A DNA stretch of 7,666 bases from assembly GCA_016935035.1 (NCBI GenBank), contig JAFGRR010000274.1:1-7666 (forward strand), in the 5' to 3' direction. This stretch comes from Phycisphaerae bacterium (lineage in GTDB: Bacteria; Planctomycetota; Phycisphaerae; UBA1845; Fen-1342). A program made the translations under genes and the position numbers. A model generated the notes under the pieces. It was not told where the DNA came from. It saw only the letters and a program-made list of their open reading frames with translations, and made no database searches. This document shows positions 1 through 7,000 of the stretch, in pieces (position 1 is the first letter of the stretch; the number at the start of each line of letters is the position of its first letter).

Positions 1-2
1 CC

Positions 3-53
3 GCAATCTACTTCCACCTCGGCGGATTACAGCTCTACCCCGCCACCCCATGA
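3..53 (+). CDS. Possible C-terminal tail of an unrelated convergent gene (partial)
   Basis: A plus-strand frame entering from the left edge reads AIYFHLGGLQLYPATP and ends at a TGA. The hydrophobic and aromatic residues and mostly C/G-ending codons look like real protein in a high-GC genome, unlike the opposite strand here. It ends about 17 bases before DrmB similarity is lost, so it could be the end of a transposase or another gene joined to drmB by a rearrangement. I do not recognise the family, and sixteen codons are too few to be sure it is coding. Confidence 0.25.
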   Translation, partial: AIYFHLGGLQLYPATP

Positions 54-361
54 CCCACGGACTTCCCGGAAGCGCCCAATAGAAGACGAACGACATCGCG
101 CAACCGGGGCGCGTGGATCTGCGGTATGCCGTCGCGCCGACTCCAGATGCGATCCCAATCATCAAGTCCCGCAGGCATGATCGTGAATTGCGGAAGATCC
201 ATGATGGCGCCTGGCCCGTACGTGTATAGAAGGGACGACGGTCGCCCAGACCCGACCTTTGCAAAGTTTCGCTTGGTGCCTTCCTCTTCTTGCTGCTCAG
301 CATCCCCAATGGGATCGAGTACGTTCGTCTCGTTGTGGAGGAGAGTGGCGTCTGCACTCAC
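35..361 (-). pseudogene. drmB: Truncated DISARM DrmB (N-terminal remnant of DUF1998 protein)
   Basis: DrmB is the DUF1998 partner of DrmA and is normally around 600 residues. This frame encodes 108. Residues 40-73 carry the DrmB N-terminal signature, including LLYTYGPGAIMDLP (44-57) and MPAGLDDWDRIW (62-73), followed by APRLRDVVRLLLGAS (84-98), which also fits the family. After about residue 98 (position 70) the peptide SGKSVGHGVAG does not resemble DrmB and a TAG stop follows. Neither of the other two minus-strand frames before the window edge continues a convincing DrmB sequence, so a simple frameshift is less likely than a deletion or insertion junction, although only about 70 bases can be inspected. 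The GTG start overlaps the drmA stop as GTGA, with a GAGGAGG ribosome site 7 bases upstream, so the remnant is probably still translated. It lacks the whole DUF1998 domain and cannot form a normal DrmA-DrmB complex. Confidence 0.75.
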
Positions 362-3300
362 GAGGAGGCCTCCTCAGCTTGTGGCATCTGCCATTGGGGC
401 GAGCCTGGCGGTTCGTCTATGAACAGACGTTCCTTGACGGGGCTCACCAAGAGATTGATCTCTCCTTGGACCTCGCGCATGGAATTGGCCACGATAAAAG
501 GTGGTGTGTCCTTGCCGTCGGGGAACGCCCGCGCGTTCTCGGCGCTGATGATGAGAGGTCCGAACTTCGCCTCGTCGGTAACGCGTTCGTAGACAAGGGC
601 AAGGCTCTTACCCGCTAGGTGTTGCCTGCGTTTGACCCACTGGCCCAACCTATTGAGTAACCGTTGCCGTGCGCGGTCAGACGATCCTTCGTCGGACGCT
701 CGCTTCACCCTGGCCACCAGAGCGTCGATGGTTGCGAGGACGGCGTCGTGTTCGGTCTCAATCCGACCTGCGCCGTGTTCGGGTGACAGCCCAGAAGGCT
801 TGCTGGCCTCCAGCACTCGCGCCACGCTCACAAGGACGCCGTCGAGCCCGCGCTCCAGTGATGTCAACGAGAACGGTGTCACCGAGAGCGCCTCTACTTG
901 CGCGTAGAAGGTCTCGTGGTAATGGCGGAATTGCTCGAAATGGGCAAGGTCACGCGGACGCGCCCAGTTGCCGAGGCTGACAACTAGTCCGGGTCGCTTG
1001 GGATCTCGACCCACTCGTGAAGACGCCTGGATATATTCAGCGGTGTTCTTCGGCTGCCCCACAACCATCATCAGTCCGAGACGGGTCACGTCTACCCCGA
1101 CTTGAAGCATCGATGTCGCGAGGATCGCGTCGAATGGATTGACCTCGCGGTTCGGTGTGCGCTTGCCGGCTTCCCGCCATGCTCGCATGGTGTCTTTGCC
1201 TCGCGCCGAGTCGAACTCAGCGCTGAAGGGCACTGCAAGCCGGTCGAGCGTGGCGGTGATATCCGCGCTCGACACCCGTCCCGTGAGCTCGTCGGTGTTG
1301 AGCGATCCGTAGTTGGTTCCTGTCCGTCGGGGCAGGAGCGACCAAGGTCGGCGCTTCGCAAGTGCCGTCTGAATGTCGTCGGCCATGTACCGGGCCATGC
1401 CTGCCAACTCGCGAGTCGCGTTGAAGTAGCCGACAAAGGTCATGTAGGGGTCTGCGACGTCACCACAGCGGTCGAGCAGCAGCTGTCCGGCAGCCATAAG
1501 GACCTCCGCGACGCGAATCTCCGCCGATGTCAACCGAACCCCGGTGGTACTGATACCGACATAGCGGCGCCCCGGCGTATGTTCCGTCACCGGTCGCTCT
1601 TTCGAAAAGAACGTTCTGCCCACATCGAGAACCTGTGGAGGAAAGACGGCGACATCTCGCCCGTAGAGCGCCCGCACTTGATCCGGCGCATTCCGCACGG
1701 TGGCTGTCGAAGCGACGATCAGCGGCCGAACTTGACTTCCATCCGAGGTGGCCCACGACGACATTACGTCGATAGCCACCTCGAAGAGTCCCACCGTCGT
1801 GCCGAGCGCCCCGGCAATGAGGTGCAACTCATCCTGGATGATCAGATCCGGTGGACGCAGCCGGCCCGCAGGGTGAACGGCTGCTGCCGGAAGCCCATCC
1901 TTGGCCGGGTGCTTGCTGCCGTCCTTGATATCGCAGTGCCGGTAGTCGGGATGAACGTAACCATGGCGATCACATCGCTTCGACACGTACCCAAACAACG
2001 ACGCCGCTTCGCCTTCACGCGCAAGCCGCGCGAACTTGTCGACCGTCGCAATAACGAACGCCGGCGCAAGCCGGTAAATTTCCTCGTCGACCGTGAGAAT
2101 CGGCAGCCCGTCGAACGCTGCGCCGCCCTCCGCAAAAGGGCACTCGCCGAACTCTTCTCCGCAGTAGACGTGCACTCGGCGAACCGCCTTGATCGCACGC
2201 ACCTGCGCGGCATCGATCTTGGTTCCACACCACGGGCACCGTTGGACTTGTAAGACCGTGAGTCGATATGCACGCCCCTCGTTGACCTTGGTCAGTTGGA
2301 TCTCAGCTTCTTCGTATCGCTTGGGGCTTACGTCGGTTCCGACCCAGAGCCCGATGCGGAACGGTTCGGTTCCCCAGGTCGAAGGATCTTCCCGCCGTGC
2401 CATCTCGGCCGCACACACAAGTGCAGTGGCACGTTGGAACTGCTGCGCTGTCAGCAATCGAAGTGTGTACCTCATCAACACGGCGACACCAGACAGGCCG
2501 TTGAGATCACCCCCATTGGTGGCCACGACTCCTTGCCTACGCCGGATGGCGAAAGTAAATGCCGCGAGACCCAAGTACGCTTCCGTCTTGCCGCCGCCGG
2601 TGGGAAAGAACAGAAGCTGCGCCTTGGCAAGCTCGCCCGATCGCTTCACTGCAGTTGGATCAGTGAGCAACGGCAGTTGCATAAGGATGAACGCGAGCTG
2701 GAACGTGCGCCAAGAATGCGCGTTCGCCCCCCGCTCCTCAAGGATCTGTTCTCGAGCCTGAACTATCGTGAGTTGGGGTTCCTTAGCGCGCTTTTCAGCT
2801 ATCTGAGTGTGGATGCGCTGGTCGGCCATCACTCGATTCATAAACTGAAAGCAGCGCAAAGCTTCGTCGTCGCTCAGTAGGTGGTCCAGGCCGGCAGCGA
2901 GTTGACTCTGGACCTTGCGGGCCTCACTCACAAGCTCCGCGGCATCCTCTTGGAGATGGGCTGGGAGGCCGCCAGCACGTTCCCCCTCGTCGTCTAGCCA
3001 TTTGGCGTAACCATCGATGATCGGGCGCAGGCCGGCTTTCAGTTCGTCCACGCCTGCCGTGGCCAACACGGTCATGTCCAGTGTTGCCGCGTCGATCTCC
3101 TCGGCAGTCGTCTGCGGCGTCTCGGACACAGGCAGCCAGGTTGTCCACACCTTAGTTGCGCGACGAGTGCCAGGCTTGGTGTGCCAATCAACCGAACACG
3201 TCCGGCCGATAGCGAACTCAAGCCGGTCTCGGTACTGAAGATTCAGACGACGCAGCTCGTCATCACGTTCGAAGCGGGTGTCCTCCATTACGTCTTTCAC

Positions 3301-4074
3301 CGGGAGGAAGGCTTCACCCTCAGCTTCCACGTAGAGCTTGGTTTGATACAGCCACGCATTGACCGGGATCCTGCGGGGAGTCTCACGATCGTTGCACAAC
3401 GCGACATCAACGAGAAGACGATTCCGCTCGGTATCGGCGTAATGGTCAATCTGGAGGACGACATCATCAATCAGCGGGATCGTCATGGTCGCATCGGACG
3501 GCAAATCGGCAACTGTCACTGTGACGGGAATGTCGATTGGCGTGCGCTGGTAGCGGCGAATCCGGGATTCATCGTCATCGCCTTCTGACTTGATCGGGTT
3601 GTACACGCCCCAAGACGCCACGATTTTGAACGACGTTAGATCGTCTGGGATCTGAAATCGAAGACCCATAGATGCGGGCACCATGAGGCCGCGCTTCTGC
3701 GGCTCATCATCGGCGTCGTCTTCATCCGGCACTGCTGTGGTGTCGTCGACGGCCGTGACCGGCACCCCGCGACTCTCCAGGGCATCGATCGCATCGCCAA
3801 AATCGTCTGATGCTTCCGCCACATCGGTTTCGCTCGGGTCCGAGGTCCCCGCAGTTAACTTGACCGGTGCGGTCTTTCCGACCAAGTATGCGGCATCTGG
3901 TGCGCCCTCAAGGATCTCGTCGGGACCGCCTGCGGGTCCGAGCAATTCACGCTCGAGGATGTCAGTAAGGTTCTGTCTGACGGTCCACGATCGTTCGTCG
4001 GGTTCGTTGACGAGTTTGTACTCGCGACGCGCGTTACTTGTCCTTTCGGGCGTTCCTTCTGTAGTCGACGTCAC
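358..4074 (-). CDS. drmA: DISARM helicase DrmA
   Basis: DrmA is the superfamily 2 helicase-like ATPase that partners DrmB and engages foreign DNA in DISARM. The 1238-residue product looks complete. Residues 1-130 are variable and include an acidic linker (about 79-126). The middle, about 130-450, holds a beta-rich accessory part and then a helical one. Walker A PTGGGKT is at 491-497, the DEXH box DELH at 748-751, STAT (motif III) at 789-792, QVGVDVTRLG (motif V region) at 991-1000, and QASSRVGRD (motif VI with arginine finger) at 1016-1024. Between Walker A and DEXH lie CPWCG (C613, C616) plus C638 and C645, a likely zinc ribbon, and a second Cys/His cluster at 701-714. The segment around 1046-1069 (FRHYHETFYAQVEALSVTPFS) matches the conserved tail of this family. 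The GTG start is set by the GTGA overlap with drmMI and by a GAGGGGG ribosome site 4 bases upstream. It ends in another GTGA overlap with drmB. The ATPase motifs look intact. I am sure of a DUF1998-associated helicase; DrmA rests on motifs and neighbours. Confidence 0.9.
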   Translation of the reverse strand: MTSTTEGTPERTSNARREYKLVNEPDERSWTVRQNLTDILERELLGPAGGPDEILEGAPDAAYLVGKTAPVKLTAGTSDPSETDVAEASDDFGDAIDALESRGVPVTAVDDTTAVPDEDDADDEPQKRGLMVPASMGLRFQIPDDLTSFKIVASWGVYNPIKSEGDDDESRIRRYQRTPIDIPVTVTVADLPSDATMTIPLIDDVVLQIDHYADTERNRLLVDVALCNDRETPRRIPVNAWLYQTKLYVEAEGEAFLPVKDVMEDTRFERDDELRRLNLQYRDRLEFAIGRTCSVDWHTKPGTRRATKVWTTWLPVSETPQTTAEEIDAATLDMTVLATAGVDELKAGLRPIIDGYAKWLDDEGERAGGLPAHLQEDAAELVSEARKVQSQLAAGLDHLLSDDEALRCFQFMNRVMADQRIHTQIAEKRAKEPQLTIVQAREQILEERGANAHSWRTFQLAFILMQLPLLTDPTAVKRSGELAKAQLLFFPTGGGKTEAYLGLAAFTFAIRRRQGVVATNGGDLNGLSGVAVLMRYTLRLLTAQQFQRATALVCAAEMARREDPSTWGTEPFRIGLWVGTDVSPKRYEEAEIQLTKVNEGRAYRLTVLQVQRCPWCGTKIDAAQVRAIKAVRRVHVYCGEEFGECPFAEGGAAFDGLPILTVDEEIYRLAPAFVIATVDKFARLAREGEAASLFGYVSKRCDRHGYVHPDYRHCDIKDGSKHPAKDGLPAAAVHPAGRLRPPDLIIQDELHLIAGALGTTVGLFEVAIDVMSSWATSDGSQVRPLIVASTATVRNAPDQVRALYGRDVAVFPPQVLDVGRTFFSKERPVTEHTPGRRYVGISTTGVRLTSAEIRVAEVLMAAGQLLLDRCGDVADPYMTFVGYFNATRELAGMARYMADDIQTALAKRRPWSLLPRRTGTNYGSLNTDELTGRVSSADITATLDRLAVPFSAEFDSARGKDTMRAWREAGKRTPNREVNPFDAILATSMLQVGVDVTRLGLMMVVGQPKNTAEYIQASSRVGRDPKRPGLVVSLGNWARPRDLAHFEQFRHYHETFYAQVEALSVTPFSLTSLERGLDGVLVSVARVLEASKPSGLSPEHGAGRIETEHDAVLATIDALVARVKRASDEGSSDRARQRLLNRLGQWVKRRQHLAGKSLALVYERVTDEAKFGPLIISAENARAFPDGKDTPPFIVANSMREVQGEINLLVSPVKERLFIDEPPGSPQWQMPQAEEASS
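362..375 (-). promoter_or_regulatory. Ribosome binding site of drmB within a 14-bp perfect palindrome
   Basis: The minus strand reads GAGGAGGCCTCCTC directly before the GTG of drmB. The first half is a strong Shine-Dalgarno sequence, 7 bases from the start. The second half is its exact complement, so the site is a perfect palindrome covering the last codons of drmA. In RNA it could form a 4-bp stem with a 6-base loop that masks the ribosome site, but only weakly. Confidence 0.6.
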
Positions 4075-7000
4075 TCGTCCCCCTCAGGTTTGCCTTCATC
4101 GGGCGTGGGCGCTTCGCCTTGTGCGGCTGCGCGTTTGTGGTTTTCTTCGAGGAGCCGGTCGAGGATTTCTATGCGCGCGGCAGGACTGATGGTCCAGCGC
4201 TGCATTTGCCGGTAGGTGTGGAAGCCGTGATCGAGTAGGACGTCTCCCCAGCCGTAGGCGTCTATCACGGCTTCGTCGAGTTCGACATGAATCGCCCGGA
4301 GGCGCGCGACATCAGCGTCGGCTTCGTCTGTTGTATCTGGATCGTTGACAAGGTTGTATAGCTTCGTTAGTCCGAGTTGACGTCGCAGCATGATTTCGCG
4401 CCGGTCAGCGTCCAATATCGCGCCAATGTCGTTCAGACTCCTCGTGGGTTGGGGGCGCGGGAACGTTTCGAAAACATCCGAGGGTGTGTAACGCGGATCA
4501 GTTCGCATTCCTGAGCCGTTTTGGATCGCCCACATTTGGTGCATGCTCGAGGACAATACGGCCTGGTCTGCAAAAGAGTTTGATGCGAACACATCAACGG
4601 TGTTGCTGAAGACTTGGCGGGTGGAGGTACGTATCGGCATCACGGTCTTGCTCGTAACTGCGATCACAAGGACATCCTCTAGGCGGATAATCGCCTTCCG
4701 CAACGTGGGACGCATTCTCTCGTACTGCCACCAAAATTCCCGGAGGCCCCTTTTTGATTTGCATCGTGTTGGCCTGACGGCTTCTTCGACTCTCTGAAAA
4801 GGAATTACGTACCTGGCCGACGCTTCTTCTGTTCGATCGTAGAAGTCGATGATCCAGCGCGATGCAGCGCAGTTCGGTTGTGAATTTAGGTCATCCCCGT
4901 TGAGGTATGGGAATAGAACTTCCGTGTTCAGAGGATCTACCTCGATCCAGCTGGCAGCCTCGTCAGGCTCGAGAATGAAGCCGGTGCCACCCGGCTTGCA
5001 TCCTTCGAATGCGACGCCCGAATTCTCGTGTAGTTTCTCTGGGCGTCCACCAGTTCGACCCTCTGGTTCGAGTAGCGTTGAGATCCTCTCCACCACAACG
5101 CCATCGGAGACGCGCTGTGCTGACTTCCCTAACTGTGCGGGTGTTCCCCAGATTGCGGCGTATTCGAGGTTGGCACTGGCGGCGGGCCATTTTCGGCTTT
5201 GGATGGCGCGGGTGATGGTGAAGCCATTGGAGACCATTTGGTCGAGGCCGACTTCGCGGGCGTCGCCTTGGGCGACGGTGTTAGTGGCGATGAGCCCGAG
5301 AGCGCCTATAGGGTTGATGAGCCGCATCGCGCGGAGGAGGAAGTAGGCGACTAGATCGGCGTTGCCAGAGCGACGGGCGATTTGCGCTACCAGCCAGTCT
5401 CGGACGTTGGTGCCCATGGAGCCGGTGAGTTTGGATCCGGTGAGGAAGGGTGGGTTGCCGATGATGGCGTGGAATCCGCCGGTGGTGATGACGTCGGGGA
5501 CGGCGAGGATCCAGTGCAGGGGTTTCCAGTGGGTGTAGTCGGTGTCGACGGTGGGGGTGAGGCCGGTGTCGATGATGGTGTTGAGCATGGTGAGGTCGGG
5601 TTCGTCGCCGTAGGCCTGCTCGATGGCGATGCGCAGGTTTTGGTAGGCCTCAGTAATGGGGCGGCCGGGTTTTCCGCCGAGGCGTAGGCCGGCGGCGATG
5701 ATGCCGTCGGCGATGGTGGACAGTTGCGCGGTGAGGTTTTGGTAGTCGCGCCATTGTCGGCGTTTGGTGGCGACGGAGCGTTGGGGGTCGGCGTCGTTGA
5801 CCTCGGAGGCGAGGTGTTCGCGGAGTTTCGTGGCTTCGTCGATGACTCCGTCGATGTCGAGGTCGAACAGGTCGTATTGGGTGGGAGCCTGGTCGGGGTT
5901 GATGTGGAGGGCTTTGAGTTGACGGATGTCGGTGAGCCCGAGCAGTGAGTTGCCGTGCAGTACTTTGTCATCGACGAAGGAGAACGGCAGCTTGGGATCC
6001 AACGAGACCAGCCAGAGCGACAGTTTGCACATCTCGACGGCCATGGCGTTGATGTCAGCACCGTAAAGGCAGTTGGCGACAACTTTGCGGATAGCGCTGA
6101 CCTGTAGTTCGTGCGCGGGTCCCGATGCGACGCCTTCGCGATGCCAGGCTTCGATGAGTCGATCTGAGAGGTAGCGTGCTGCGGCGACGAGGAACGCGCC
6201 TGAGCCGCAGGCGATGTCGGCGACTTTGAGGTCGAGGATCTTGTCCGAGGAGATGGCCTTCCAGCTGTCGCGCTCGGCGGTGTCATGAGGCCCCGGGTTG
6301 TAGACCAGAGGTTCGAGGGCATGTTCGACGACCTCTTCGGCCAGCGACCGGGGGGTGTAGTGGGCGCCCGCGGTGGCCCGCGACGGTGTTTCGATGACGA
6401 CCAGTCCGCCGGGTTGCACGACCAAGGGCCGGTTACGCAGGTCGCGGCGGATTATGCCGATGAACGGGGCCAACCGATCACGAAGATCCGCATCAGTGGT
6501 GACCGCACGCAGCGCACGGTCGGTGTCCTCGACCGCCTCAGCGGCCCGAATCGCTTTGGCCAGTGCGGCTTTCGACGGTGGCTCGGCGGCGGGCTGGTCC
6601 TCTTTGACAGCGGTGAGGATGGCAGCGGCCAGAGTGTCGGGTGTGGCGGCGTCATCGGCCATGGTTTCGAGATCAGTCAGGGTGAGTTCGGGTTCGGCGC
6701 CGGCCTTGCCGATCAGGCCGATGGTGACGTCGTCGACATCGGCGCACGAGTAGCCGAGCAGGCCTTCGTAGATATAGCCGATCTGTTCCACATCGATGTC
6801 GCGGAACGAAATTCGTCGTGCCGGCTCACCTCGGAGTTGAGCCATCTGCACAGCGCGCAGTACTTCGAGCATGACCCGGTCATTGACGGGGACGGCCAGC
6901 GTTGATTGCGCGGTGCGGGCAGTCAGGAAACCGAACCGGGCCGGGTCGAATAGCGACCCGCCGTAGGAAGGCAGGCGCATGTCTTCGAACGTTGCGCCCT

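Noticed and set aside
62..72. Near-palindrome CTTCC-C-GGAAG as a terminator or insertion-sequence end.
   Set aside because: The arms are only 5 bp with a 1-base loop and there is no U-tract. It is noted only as a landmark near the drmB break.
1..180. Plus-strand frame 1 running from the left edge across the drmB remnant.
   Set aside because: The peptide is Arg/Pro/Ser-rich and lies antisense to the recognizable DrmB signature.
1102..2253. A 383-codon plus-strand open frame opposite drmA.
   Set aside because: It lies fully antisense to the helicase core, has an Arg/Pro-rich composition without recognizable motifs, and the opposite strand carries the DEXH and motif VI regions in frame.
5521..5580. 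Possible G-quadruplex on the plus strand.
   Set aside because: Only two runs of three or more G occur close together, which is insufficient for a canonical quadruplex.
5387..6322. A 311-codon minus-strand open frame overlapping drmMI in another frame.
   Set aside because: Its product is Ser/Pro/Thr-rich low-complexity, as expected from shifting a C-rich coding strand by one base. The drmMI frame has motifs I to IV over the same bases.
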